Source of the DNA: JASUTC01 sp964604305
Lineage (GTDB): Bacteria; Thermotogota; Thermotogae; MWEM01
Direction: 5' to 3'
DNA length: 45,066 nucleotides
NCBI GenBank assembly: GCA_964604305.1
Contig: CAZRYM010000010.1
Span: 1 to 45,066 of the forward strand
The notes beneath the pieces were generated by a model. That model was not told the origin of the DNA, did not search any database, and saw only the letters and a program-made list of their open reading frames with translations. A program made the position numbers and the translations under genes. This document shows positions 16,774 to 25,476 of the stretch, in pieces. Every line of letters starts with the position of its first letter. Within the stretch, counting starts at the first letter, position 1.

Positions 16774-16798
16774 TTTTTCCCCCGTATTTTTTTCTTTT

Positions 16799-16819
16799 GG
16801 GCACCCACAAGGGATGCCC
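16799..16819. repeat. Imperfect inverted repeat beside the gap
   Basis: A hairpin with left arm GGGCACCC, loop ACAA and right arm GGGATGCCC pairs over 8 bp with a single bulged A. It immediately precedes the first copy of the tandem repeat, and its right arm is also the start of that repeat unit. GC-rich palindromes of this style ending in GCCCCTAC are widespread interspersed repeats in anaerobes. It could act as a terminator-like structure, but no T-run follows on either strand. Confidence 0.6.
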
Positions 16820-17064
16820 CTACACGATTTTGTTANNNNNNNNNNNNNNNNNNNNNNNNNNNNNNNNNNNNNNNNNNNNNNNNNNNNNNNNNNNNNNNNN
16901 NNNNNNNNNNNNNNNNNNNNNNNNNNNNNNNNNNNGGGATGCCCCTACACGATTTTGTTATGGGATTTTCCTACATGATTTTGTTAAAGACTTTCCTTAC
17001 ACGATTTTGTTAAGGAATTTCCCTACATGATTTTGTTATGGGATTTCCCTACACGATTTTGTTA
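16811..17064. repeat. Imperfect 25-26 bp tandem repeat array interrupted by an N run
   Basis: One unit lies left of the gap (16811-16835) and five lie right of it: 16936-16960, 16961-16986, 16987-17012, 17013-17038 and 17039-17064. Each ends in a conserved core, CCTACACGATTTTGTTA or its T variant CCTACATGATTTTGTTA, while the first 8-9 bases vary. The first unit on each side of the gap is identical. There are no unique spacers, so it is not CRISPR. The stop codon of the THEP1-like gene falls in the last unit. Confidence 0.9.
16836..16935. other. Assembly gap of 100 N
   Basis: A run of exactly 100 N sits inside the tandem repeat. A round 100 is the usual placeholder for a gap of unknown size, so the true number of repeats, and whether anything else lies here, is unknown. 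Confidence 0.97.
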
Positions 17065-17610
17065 TGGGATCCTATTTGTTAAGGGTTCGCTGCTGATTTT
17101 CTTATAGAAACCCTCTGATAACTTTTGAATCATGTCCTCCTTTTGTTGCCAATCACGTCCGTCTAAATCGTAAATTCTCAACCCCTCTATTTCTCTCACC
17201 TGTTCTAAAAAAGGGTATGCGTCCTTTTTCATGGTGAAAAAGGAGGAAGGGGCATCTGTTATTGACTTGATAATCCCCTTCTGCATTGTTTTTGATAATT
17301 GCTCCAAAAAGCCTATTTCATCTGCTACGAACATTCTGGATTTCATGTTCTGTTGTAGTAGAATTTTTCCGATTCTGTCAAGGTTTTCCAAAAAAGGTTT
17401 CATAGAACGTATGCCGGTCCTTTTTCCTATTTGGATTTTTTCGCATTCCAGGTGTATCCATTCCAACCATAAAACACCTGACGCAACAAAAAAAGTTTTA
17501 AAGCCGTAAAACTTAACATGGTTGTTATTCAAGGAATCAACAACGCTTTCAAAAACCGTAGTCTTTCCTGAACCTTTACTGCCACTTACAGCTATTCTAG
17601 TTTGAGGCAT
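17062..17610 (-). CDS. THEP1-like P-loop NTPase
   Basis: This 182-residue protein has a Walker A near its start (GSKGSGKTT, about residues 9-17) and a Walker B-like FVADEIGFLEQ near 93-103. The DEIG form is typical of THEP1/NTPase_1 nucleoside-triphosphatases, which hydrolyse nucleotides in vitro and whose cellular role is unclear. The length fits. Its ATG overlaps the end of alaS by 14 nt, so it belongs to the frr-uppS-cdsA-alaS operon. Its last codons and TAA lie at the border of the tandem repeat array, so the C-terminus may have been reshaped by repeat expansion. Confidence 0.75.
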   Translation of the reverse strand: MPQTRIAVSGSKGSGKTTVFESVVDSLNNNHVKFYGFKTFFVASGVLWLEWIHLECEKIQIGKRTGIRSMKPFLENLDRIGKILLQQNMKSRMFVADEIGFLEQLSKTMQKGIIKSITDAPSSFFTMKKDAYPFLEQVREIEGLRIYDLDGRDWQQKEDMIQKLSEGFYKKISSEPLTNRIP

Positions 17611-20254
17611 CTTTTATGATTTCCGGTAGTGCTTCAATCGCCTGGTCCAGGTTCTCGACCTTTTTACCACCGGCTTGTGCAAAATCCGGTCTTCCGCCTC
17701 CTCCGCCACCGAGTATGGAGGCAAGCTTTTTCGCCATCTTACCGGCATGGACACCTTTCCCCGCGACATCATCACTCACTTTGATGATGAAGGATACGCT
17801 TTGGGGTTGTTTGTTGAAAATACAGATAACTCCTCCATGGAGTTTGTTGATGGCGTTATCGGCTACTGTACGCATGACATTTTGATTGCTGTTCTCCTGT
17901 ACAATCGAAAGATATTTAATGCCATCCACTGTTTTAATTCTGCTTTCAAGTATGTCTTCTATGTTTTGCCTGCTAAGCTTTTCTTCAAGTTCTGTGGTTT
18001 TTCTCTGCAAATCTCTGTTTTGCTCCAATAATTTCTTGACACTTTCCACAAGTAATGATGGGTCTGAGCTCAGTTCAGCCGAAACTTGATTTAATACCTT
18101 TTGCTGGTGGTCAAACATTTCGATGGTATTCCAGCCAGTACTTCCTTCAATTCTTCTGACACCTGATGATATACCGGTCTCGTTTTTGATCTTGAATGTA
18201 CCTATTTGTCCTGTATTTTTAACATGAGTTCCACCGCAAAGCTCCGCACTGAAATCCCCCATTCTGACAACTCTGACGGTCTTTGAATATTTTTCATCAA
18301 AAAGTGCAATCACTCCTGATTTTTTGGCATCTTCAAGATCCATAATATCCGTATTCACACCCATGGCTCGCATGATCTGTTCATTTACCATTTGTTCGAT
18401 ATTTTCGATCTCATCATTACACAACGGTTTAAAATGGGAAAAGTCAAATCTCAAGCGATTGGGAGATACCAATGAACCTGCCTGTTTCACATGCCCTCCC
18501 AAAACTCTCTTTAAAGCTTCATGAAGTAAATGGGTTGCACTATGATTCCTGGCAGTGGCCAATCTTGTCATATTATCAACTTCAAGCTTTACCCTGTCAC
18601 CTTTTCTAATGACTCCTTTTTCAACCCTTACCCGATGTACGATTACTTTATTGTAGGGGTTGAATACCTCCAAAACACCGGCTCTAAAATTCTGACTGGA
18701 TATTATCCCTTTGTCCGATACTTGTCCGCCTTTTTCATCGTAAAAAGGGGTAATTCGAACAACAACATCTCCTGTTTGCCCCTGAGCAATTTCATCTACC
18801 AATTCATCATCTTTCAACAAAAAGAGAACTTCTGATTCTTCTGAAAGCCTGTCATAACCAATGAATTCTATGCATGATATGGAATCGGGATTCAGCTGTT
18901 CATATACTTTCGCTACTTTTGTATATTCTTTCTCACCCCGGGCATCCCTGGCCTGTTTTCGCTGTTTGTTCATTAACTCTCTGTAGCCTTCCAAATCTAC
19001 ACTAACCCCTTTTTCTTCTGCGATTTCCCTTGTCACCTCAACCGGAAACCCATAAGTATCATAAAGTTTAAATGCATCGGAGGCACTGAGAGAAGCCTTT
19101 TCTTTGTCCTCTTTCTTTGATTTTTTAAGAAGGCTATCGATCATTTCAAGACCTTGCTCCATCGTTCTGACAAATTTCTTTTCCTCTTCAAGGATAATTT
19201 GCGTAATAATCTCGTTTTTCTCACTGAGATCAGGATATTGTATCCCCATAATCTCCACAACCGGTTCAACAAGTCTGAATATAAACGGGACTTTCATACC
19301 GTGAATCCAGCCGAAGGTTAAGGCACGTCGAATAATTCTCTTTAATACATATCCCCTTCCATCATTTGACGGTATGACACCATCGGAAATCATGAAAACC
19401 GCTGAACGCACGTGATCTGCTATGACTCTTAAGGCGGTCATCTCTTCCTTTGTTCTGTTATAATTCATCCCGGTAAGATCTTGCGCTTTTTCAATAATGG
19501 GTTTAAAGAGGTCTGTTTCAAAATTTGAATCAACCCCCTGTATGACGGATGCAAGTCGTTCCAACCCAAGACCGGTATCGATGTTTTTCCTTGAAAGGGG
19601 TGTGTAACTCCCATCTTCATTGTAATTAAATTCTGTAAATACCAGATTGTAAAACTCCAAAAATCTGCCGCAATCACAAGCCGGTGTACAGTTGTCAGGA
19701 TCCGGACAATCCGGGTTTTCACCTGTATCAAAAAAGATTTCAGAACATGGTCCACATGGTCCTGTAGGTCCGGCCGGTCCCCAGTAATTATCCTTTTTGC
19801 CCAAACGTATGATCTTTTCTTCCGGAAAGCCTATGACATCTCTCCAAATTCTATAGGCTTCTTCATCTTCTTCGTAAACACTCACCCATAGTTTTTCTTC
19901 GGGCATTTCAAGTTCAACCGTTGAAAAGTCCCAAGCCCATTTAATGGCTTCCTCTTTAAAATAATCACCAAAGGAAAAATTCCCCAACATTTCAAAAAAG
20001 GTATGATGACGCTTGGTCTTACCTACCTCATCTATATCATTTGTTCGAACGCATTTTTGGCAGGTAGTCACACGTTTGTGTACCGGTTTGACTTTCCCCC
20101 AGAATATGGGTTTAAATTGCACCATCCCCGCAATTGTGAATAACAATTGTGGATCATTTGGAACCAATGAGGAACTTGCCATTCTAAAATGTTCTTTAGT
20201 TTCATAGAATTTCAAAAATTTTTCTCTAATTTCCGCCGCTTTCATATATTTCAA
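17597..20254 (-). CDS. alaS: Alanine-tRNA ligase
   Basis: This full-length AlaRS of 885 residues charges tRNA-Ala. It shows the class II catalytic core (about 1-250, with FTIAGMVQFKP and GPAGPTGPCGPCSE), the tRNA-recognition region, and the editing domain with zinc motif HSATHLLHEAL near 565 and CGGTHVKNTGQIG near 665. A coiled coil follows, then the C-terminal DHHA1-type domain with GGGGGGRPDFAQAGG near 855. The start is probably TTG 20254, because GGAGGT lies 9 nt upstream; ATG 20245 would be 18 nt away from that site. It follows cdsA closely and is followed by the overlapping THEP1-like gene. Confidence 0.97.
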   Translation of the reverse strand: MKYMKAAEIREKFLKFYETKEHFRMASSSLVPNDPQLLFTIAGMVQFKPIFWGKVKPVHKRVTTCQKCVRTNDIDEVGKTKRHHTFFEMLGNFSFGDYFKEEAIKWAWDFSTVELEMPEEKLWVSVYEEDEEAYRIWRDVIGFPEEKIIRLGKKDNYWGPAGPTGPCGPCSEIFFDTGENPDCPDPDNCTPACDCGRFLEFYNLVFTEFNYNEDGSYTPLSRKNIDTGLGLERLASVIQGVDSNFETDLFKPIIEKAQDLTGMNYNRTKEEMTALRVIADHVRSAVFMISDGVIPSNDGRGYVLKRIIRRALTFGWIHGMKVPFIFRLVEPVVEIMGIQYPDLSEKNEIITQIILEEEKKFVRTMEQGLEMIDSLLKKSKKEDKEKASLSASDAFKLYDTYGFPVEVTREIAEEKGVSVDLEGYRELMNKQRKQARDARGEKEYTKVAKVYEQLNPDSISCIEFIGYDRLSEESEVLFLLKDDELVDEIAQGQTGDVVVRITPFYDEKGGQVSDKGIISSQNFRAGVLEVFNPYNKVIVHRVRVEKGVIRKGDRVKLEVDNMTRLATARNHSATHLLHEALKRVLGGHVKQAGSLVSPNRLRFDFSHFKPLCNDEIENIEQMVNEQIMRAMGVNTDIMDLEDAKKSGVIALFDEKYSKTVRVVRMGDFSAELCGGTHVKNTGQIGTFKIKNETGISSGVRRIEGSTGWNTIEMFDHQQKVLNQVSAELSSDPSLLVESVKKLLEQNRDLQRKTTELEEKLSRQNIEDILESRIKTVDGIKYLSIVQENSNQNVMRTVADNAINKLHGGVICIFNKQPQSVSFIIKVSDDVAGKGVHAGKMAKKLASILGGGGGGRPDFAQAGGKKVENLDQAIEALPEIIKDASN

Positions 20255-20280
20255 GGTTAACTGACCTCCGATATCTTTTT

Positions 20281-21183
20281 TTATTTGATGATCAACAGAA
20301 GTAACAAAGTCAGAGGACCTACAAATACCAGAGAATCTATTCTATCAAGCAATCCCCCATGTCCCGGCATAATATCACCGGAATCCTTCGTCTGATGATA
20401 ACGTTTGATCGATGATTCGTACAAATCCCCCAGCGTTGCACCCCATGTTATAAAGAGGGTCAATATCAACAACTCCAGAACCGTTAAATCGATACCCTGC
20501 CCATTTCCGAAAAAACTTATGGCAGGATATAACCATTTTATGAAAAGTGTTATTACGATCAAGCCTAAAAAGGTAAAAAACATCCCACCGAGAAGACCCT
20601 CTACCGTTTTTTTCGGACTTATCTTGGGCATTAGCTTATTTCTACCGAATTTAATACCAACATAAAAGGCAAAAGAATCAAATAACCACGGGGAAGTGAT
20701 GGCATAGAGAGAATAGATCCATCCGAAATTCTTGTATATATACAAGATGCATGCCAGCGGTAAAGAGATATAGAGAATCCCCATAATGACGTTGTTCATG
20801 ATTTCGTTGATTTTTTTATGGTCCTGATAAATAAAGACCCCAATACCTCCCAAAACGGGGATAATCAGGGCATAAACGATCATGAGGAAATCCATTCGCT
20901 CAAGATAAATGCATATTCCCGACAAAAAAAAGACTCCGGGTATGAGTGCAGTCAGAACGTTAATCTCTCCATTCATTACCTTGGGATTTTCAGTAGTCCT
21001 ATTGTATGCACTGAACAACAATTTCACATATTCAGAACCGGATGCCAAACTTGCCAAGAAACCTAAAATTACAATCGTCCAGTAATTGTAAAGTAGTAAG
21101 ACCGAGGCGGTTCCAAAAATGAGTCCATACTTCCATCTGTTTTTCAATTCTCTTTTATCCGGTGACAATATTATCAACTCCAC
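20281..21183 (-). CDS. cdsA: Phosphatidate cytidylyltransferase
   Basis: This membrane protein of up to 300 residues, with about eight hydrophobic segments, makes CDP-diacylglycerol from phosphatidate and CTP. The CdsA signature near the C-terminus is clear: ESSIKRYHQTKDSGDIMPGHGGLLDRID, which I read as S-x2-KR, KDSG and PGHGG-x2-DR. It lies directly after uppS, the usual frr-uppS-cdsA order. GTG 21183 opens the longest frame, but TTG 21168, 9 nt after GGAG, may be the real start. Residues before the first hydrophobic segment are few either way. Confidence 0.92.
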   Translation of the reverse strand: MELIILSPDKRELKNRWKYGLIFGTASVLLLYNYWTIVILGFLASLASGSEYVKLLFSAYNRTTENPKVMNGEINVLTALIPGVFFLSGICIYLERMDFLMIVYALIIPVLGGIGVFIYQDHKKINEIMNNVIMGILYISLPLACILYIYKNFGWIYSLYAITSPWLFDSFAFYVGIKFGRNKLMPKISPKKTVEGLLGGMFFTFLGLIVITLFIKWLYPAISFFGNGQGIDLTVLELLILTLFITWGATLGDLYESSIKRYHQTKDSGDIMPGHGGLLDRIDSLVFVGPLTLLLLLIIK

Positions 21184-21244
21184 AACTCTCAGGACTCAAA
21201 TGTTTAAACTTATCCCAATTAATTCAGTGCCAAAAATAGACTTC

Positions 21245-21982
21245 TCACAAACCACCAAATCTTCTGTTCCTGGCTGAATATTCTTTCAGCAGGCTCATAA
21301 TCGTCTCACTATCAAGATCAGGCCACATGGTATCGGTAAATATCAACTCCGAATACGCCATTTGCCAAAGGAGAAAATTACTCAATCGTTTCTCCCCCCC
21401 GGTCCTTACAAGCAAATCAGGATCGGGTACATCAGGGAGATTTAAATATGACCTGAGTAATTCGGGATTGTCATCCTGCAAAGAATCCGGATTGAGATTG
21501 CCATTGTTTACATCGCGAACAATTCGCAAAACCCCATCCCAAATCTCCTGTCTTCCCCCATAGTTAAGGGCAATGATCATCTGAAAATCGTTACAAGCCT
21601 CTGAATGTTTTTCAATATTACGCGCACATTCGTATGCGTCTTGCGGAAGAGATTCAATGTGCCCGGTAAAACGTATTCTTACCCCTTTTTCTATCATTTC
21701 AGGAGATTTTTTCTCCAGATAATAAATAAGCGTCTGAAACAAAAATTCTACCTCTTCTCCCGGTCGCTTCCAATTTTCGGTTGAAAAGGCGTATAAGGTG
21801 CAATATTGAATGCCAATATCATTACAAAACCTGACCGTTTTTTCAGCTACATCTGCCCCGGCAGCATGACCTTCAGATCGTTCAAGACCCTTGCTTTTAG
21901 CCCATCTGCCATTACCATCCATGATAAAGGCTATATGTTTGGGTATCTTCAGGTTATTCGCTTTTGATGCGTCTGATGTCAT
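21245..21982 (-). CDS. uppS: Isoprenyl (undecaprenyl) diphosphate synthase
   Basis: This cis-prenyltransferase of 245 residues makes the C55 lipid carrier for wall synthesis. The catalytic Asp lies in FIMDGNGRWAK (about residue 20), followed by GHAAG. The C-terminal RTGGEKRLSNFLLWQMAYSELIF block carries the conserved Arg, Ser and Glu. Length is typical. The ATG overlaps the frr TGA by one base (TGATG). The 61 nt before cdsA carry no evident gene or terminator. Confidence 0.96.
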   Translation of the reverse strand: MTSDASKANNLKIPKHIAFIMDGNGRWAKSKGLERSEGHAAGADVAEKTVRFCNDIGIQYCTLYAFSTENWKRPGEEVEFLFQTLIYYLEKKSPEMIEKGVRIRFTGHIESLPQDAYECARNIEKHSEACNDFQMIIALNYGGRQEIWDGVLRIVRDVNNGNLNPDSLQDDNPELLRSYLNLPDVPDPDLLVRTGGEKRLSNFLLWQMAYSELIFTDTMWPDLDSETIMSLLKEYSARNRRFGGL

Positions 21983-22533
21983 CAGACTTCCATGATCTCA
22001 CTTTCTTTTTCCTTGAAGAGCTCATCCATCTTTCCCACATAATCATCGGTAAGTTCTTGTATCTTGTCTTCAAGTCTATGGGCATCATCTTCGGGGATAT
22101 CACCGTTTTTCTGTTCTTCTTTAACATCCTTTAAGACATCACGTCTAATATTTCTTACCGACACTTTTCCCTGTTCAATTATATCGTGAACCATTTTTAC
22201 AAGTTTTTTTCTCTGTTCTCCTGTTGGAGGCGGAAAATTAAGTCGTATACAAATTCCATCGTTAATGGGTGTTAAACCCAGGTTGGATGCCAGGATGGCT
22301 TTTTCAATCACCTTTAAAACGGATTTGTCCCAGGGCTTTACAACAAGAGATCTTTCGGCTACAGAAACACTTGCGATTTGCGGAATGGGAGTCGGGGTAT
22401 TGTAATAGTCAGCTGTAATCTCCTCTAAAAGTGCCGGACTGGGTCTACCTGTTCTGATATGTTTAAGCTCATTTGCTATGGATTCGACACTTTTTTCCAT
22501 TTTCGACTTTGCTTCATTCAAATGCTTTTCCAT
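21982..22533 (-). CDS. frr: Ribosome recycling factor
   Basis: This protein of 183 residues splits terminated ribosomes together with EF-G. Diagnostic features are the N-terminal helix MEKSVESIANELKHIRTGR, the domain II segment YYNTPTPIPQIASVSV, LVVKPWDKSVLKVIEKAI, the PPPTGEQRKKLVK block and the RNIRRD helix. ATG is preceded by AAGGGAG. It is the first gene of the minus-strand run to holA, with its own extended -10 promoter just after the end of the hybrid kinase gene. Confidence 0.97.
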   Translation of the reverse strand: MEKHLNEAKSKMEKSVESIANELKHIRTGRPSPALLEEITADYYNTPTPIPQIASVSVAERSLVVKPWDKSVLKVIEKAILASNLGLTPINDGICIRLNFPPPTGEQRKKLVKMVHDIIEQGKVSVRNIRRDVLKDVKEEQKNGDIPEDDAHRLEDKIQELTDDYVGKMDELFKEKESEIMEV

Positions 22534-22587
22534 GGTTAATCTCCCTTCTTTCAGTTATTTATGATGACCTTTGCATTTACAAAACGT

Positions 22588-22596
22588 ATTATAGCA
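22588..22596 (-). promoter_or_regulatory. Extended -10 promoter of the frr-uppS-cdsA-alaS operon
   Basis: TGCTATAAT on the minus strand matches TGNTATAAT, without a clear -35; the -35 position would overlap the last codons of the hybrid kinase gene. Start of transcription is expected near 22581, about 48 nt before the frr ATG. Confidence 0.7.
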
Positions 22597-22609
22597 TAAT
22601 GAAACGGTA

Positions 22610-25459
22610 CTATTCGAGATATTTCAGAAGAGTCTCCAAAAGAAGTTTTTGATTGATGGGTTTGGTCAGATAATCATCAATGCCACTTTCAAAGGATTTC
22701 TCTTTTTCTCGGTCAAAGGCATGGGCACTCAGAGCGATGACAGGAATTGATTGAGTCACCTGATTAGTCTTAATAAGTTTTGTTGCATCCATGCCATTCA
22801 TTCCGGGCATTTCAATATCCATCAGAATAATATCGGGAAGCTTTGTTTTCAGGCTTTCTAAAAGCACCATAGCATTGTGATGAATCTTGCTCCTACACCC
22901 ATATTTTTTCAGGGTCTTCTCCAATAATTTGGCGTTGATAGGATCATCTTCAGCCACGAAAATCAGAGGGTTGATATCTTTGATCTTGTTCATGTATTTT
23001 TCCAGGGGAACTTTTGATTCACTGCTTATTTCGGGATGACCCTCTTTCACGATCACGCTGAAATAAAAGGTCGTTCCTTTTCCCTCTTCACTTTGGAGTT
23101 TTATCATTGAATTGAGAACTTTTGCAGTTCCCTGGCTAATTGCCAGTCCCAGTCCTGTTCCTTCAAATTCTCTGGTGTAGGAATTATCCACTTGGGAAAA
23201 TTTCTCAAAAACTTTTTCCTGTTTATCTTTTGGTATGCCGATACCTGAATCCATAACATAAAATGTAAGCTCATAGCGTTCCTTATCAATTCTTGTTCCC
23301 TTTATCAGAAGTTTGACGAATCCCTTTAAGGTGAATTTTATGGCGTTAAAAATCAGGTTTGAGATAATATGATTGATCTTTTCACGATCGGAATAACAGT
23401 AACGGGGTACATCTCCTTCAAGGGCTGTTGTGAGTTTCAGATTCTTTTGTTTGGCGAATACGGCAAATTCACTTTTTACACCTTCCAAAAGATTGTAGAG
23501 ATCAATTCTTTCAACTTTGATTTTCTCCAATCCTTTCTCAAGTTTGCTGATATCCAATAATTCGTTGATGGTAGTCATCAACCTTTTAGAAGAAGTATCG
23601 ATAATGGTGAGGTATTCCTCAATCTCAGTGTCCAATGATCTTTGCATATAGTTCATCAGATTCACAGCCGTTACAATACCGTTCATGGGTGTTCTTAACT
23701 CATGGCTAATCTTGGCAATGAATTCGTCTTTCATCTCAGCTGCTTCATCAGCTGCCTTTTTTGCGTTTTTGAAATATTCTTCACGCATTCTGATCTTGGT
23801 AATATCGAGCATGATCATGATGATCTCATCCTGTTCAACTGCCGGGACGGTAACAACATTTAAAATAAGGTCTTCTCCCAATCTAAGGGTAAAATCATTG
23901 CTTCTTTCAGAGGACCAGATTCTCTGAAAGATCTTTTCTTCGATTAATGGGATCGCATTAACCTTTATCTCTCCGATATTATAAAAATCTCGAATAAGTT
24001 CAAATCTTTGTTTGAAAGCCTTGTTCATCCAGACAATATCTCCCTTTTTGTTAAAGCGGACAATCATTTCCGGAATCGATTGCATGATGTATTCGTTTGA
24101 TTTGTAAAGGCTTTCATAACGTTCTTCAGATTGTTGGATGTCCTTGAACGCCTTCTCAAGCTCTTGTCGATTATGCTCAATCAGACGATTTTTTTCTTCC
24201 AGGATCAGGTTGTTTTGTTCAATCTCTTCATAAGAACTTTCAAGTTCTTCATAGCTGGACAACAGGTTTTCATTAAGCGATTTGAGTTTTTGGTTCATTT
24301 TCAAAGTCTCTGTAATATCCCTGGCCATTAAAAGATAATCATCTTTTTCCCTGTCGATGCAACTGGTGACACAATCAAAGGTCTGTTTAGGGTTTATAAT
24401 CGATTTGGCAAGAAATCGCGCTTCACCATCTCGAGACATCATTAGCTGACCAATCTCCATGGAGGAGTCCGGAATGAGAATCTCGTCAATTTGATCCACC
24501 AATTGATCATGGTCCAGCAGCTCCTCGCTGGCTTTGTTTAACCTGCGTATTTTACCGGATGAGGACAACAGAAAGATCATATCTTTTGAATTTTCAAATA
24601 CCTTTCGAAAAGTAATATCCGTCCGTTTTTCCTTTTTGTAAAAGTCGTAGATGATCAGTGCAGCTGCAATCATAAATAGGGCAAATGTGATTCTAATTAA
24701 AAAATGAGTGAAAGGGTAATTGAAAAACATCAATTCCAAGCTTGATTCGGGGGGAGGTTTTAAAAAGAATTCACGTAATTCCAAAAAGTTATTTTTAGTC
24801 AGAACACTGTCGAATATCCAGAAAAAAACACTCCAGAGTATGGTTAGCGGAATCAGCAATAATCGATTTTCATTATGATGATTTAATTTAAATACCTTTC
24901 TGATAATGGAGATGTTCATCAATACATCCGTCACAAGCATCATAATAAAGGCCATGGCAGTATGTTTAATGCCGATGGCAAAAAGAAAAGTCGAACTGAC
25001 ACTATTAGGTGCCCCAGTCCAAGGGGGGGGATTCAAAGAAACCAGGAGGGGGAAAATGGTCCAAAACCCGACTTCAATCGGTATTCTGACAAATGCCTCC
25101 TGGATGTATTTATTATGAAGGAAAGAATGTTTTGAATCAGTTAGCCTTTTATCTGCCATATAGCCATGCCAGACGATCCAAAGAGTGTACACCGGAACGG
25201 AATAAAAGATACCGTATCCATCTGACAGCCAAATCAGCCACATGGTTTGTGTACTCCCACAAAGGGCTGTTAACAAACCGTATTTCAACCCCCAGATTTG
25301 CGCGATGAAAAATGCGGTAAAAACACCCGGTACAATAGAGAATTTGATGGCGTTAATGGAAATATCAATGGGAACAAGGTTTAAAAAAAACCCGATTAAC
25401 CCCATCATAATACTGATTTTTACCTTATAAGCATCCCAGTTTTTGAAGACCTCTTTCAA
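22610..25459 (-). CDS. Hybrid histidine kinase with membrane sensor, two PAS-like regions and receiver
   Basis: The protein has 949 residues. An N-terminal membrane unit of six to eight hydrophobic segments (about 15-280) shows a ligand-transporter-like arrangement that I cannot assign. A PAS-like region (about 290-390), a long coiled coil (about 390-460) and a second PAS-like region (about 460-560) follow. The HisKA domain has H586 in SHELRTP. The ATPase domain (about 690-810) includes SNLIFNAIKFT, DSGIGIPKDK and GTGLGLAI, and a C-terminal receiver has D881 in LMDIEMPG. Phosphate probably moves to the internal receiver and then to an unknown partner; no DNA-binding regulator is adjacent. The start is TTG, 17 nt after galT, so the two are cotranscribed. 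Confidence 0.92.
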   Translation of the reverse strand: MKEVFKNWDAYKVKISIMMGLIGFFLNLVPIDISINAIKFSIVPGVFTAFFIAQIWGLKYGLLTALCGSTQTMWLIWLSDGYGIFYSVPVYTLWIVWHGYMADKRLTDSKHSFLHNKYIQEAFVRIPIEVGFWTIFPLLVSLNPPPWTGAPNSVSSTFLFAIGIKHTAMAFIMMLVTDVLMNISIIRKVFKLNHHNENRLLLIPLTILWSVFFWIFDSVLTKNNFLELREFFLKPPPESSLELMFFNYPFTHFLIRITFALFMIAAALIIYDFYKKEKRTDITFRKVFENSKDMIFLLSSSGKIRRLNKASEELLDHDQLVDQIDEILIPDSSMEIGQLMMSRDGEARFLAKSIINPKQTFDCVTSCIDREKDDYLLMARDITETLKMNQKLKSLNENLLSSYEELESSYEEIEQNNLILEEKNRLIEHNRQELEKAFKDIQQSEERYESLYKSNEYIMQSIPEMIVRFNKKGDIVWMNKAFKQRFELIRDFYNIGEIKVNAIPLIEEKIFQRIWSSERSNDFTLRLGEDLILNVVTVPAVEQDEIIMIMLDITKIRMREEYFKNAKKAADEAAEMKDEFIAKISHELRTPMNGIVTAVNLMNYMQRSLDTEIEEYLTIIDTSSKRLMTTINELLDISKLEKGLEKIKVERIDLYNLLEGVKSEFAVFAKQKNLKLTTALEGDVPRYCYSDREKINHIISNLIFNAIKFTLKGFVKLLIKGTRIDKERYELTFYVMDSGIGIPKDKQEKVFEKFSQVDNSYTREFEGTGLGLAISQGTAKVLNSMIKLQSEEGKGTTFYFSVIVKEGHPEISSESKVPLEKYMNKIKDINPLIFVAEDDPINAKLLEKTLKKYGCRSKIHHNAMVLLESLKTKLPDIILMDIEMPGMNGMDATKLIKTNQVTQSIPVIALSAHAFDREKEKSFESGIDDYLTKPINQKLLLETLLKYLE

Positions 25460-25476
25460 AACAAAAACCCCTTATT

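Noticed and set aside
16693..17030. Reading frames that run across the N run
   Set aside because: They consist of translated N and tandem repeat only and have no start signal.
16811..17064. Tandem repeats read as a CRISPR array
   Set aside because: The units follow each other directly with no unique spacers, the repeat itself is imperfect, and no cas gene is nearby.
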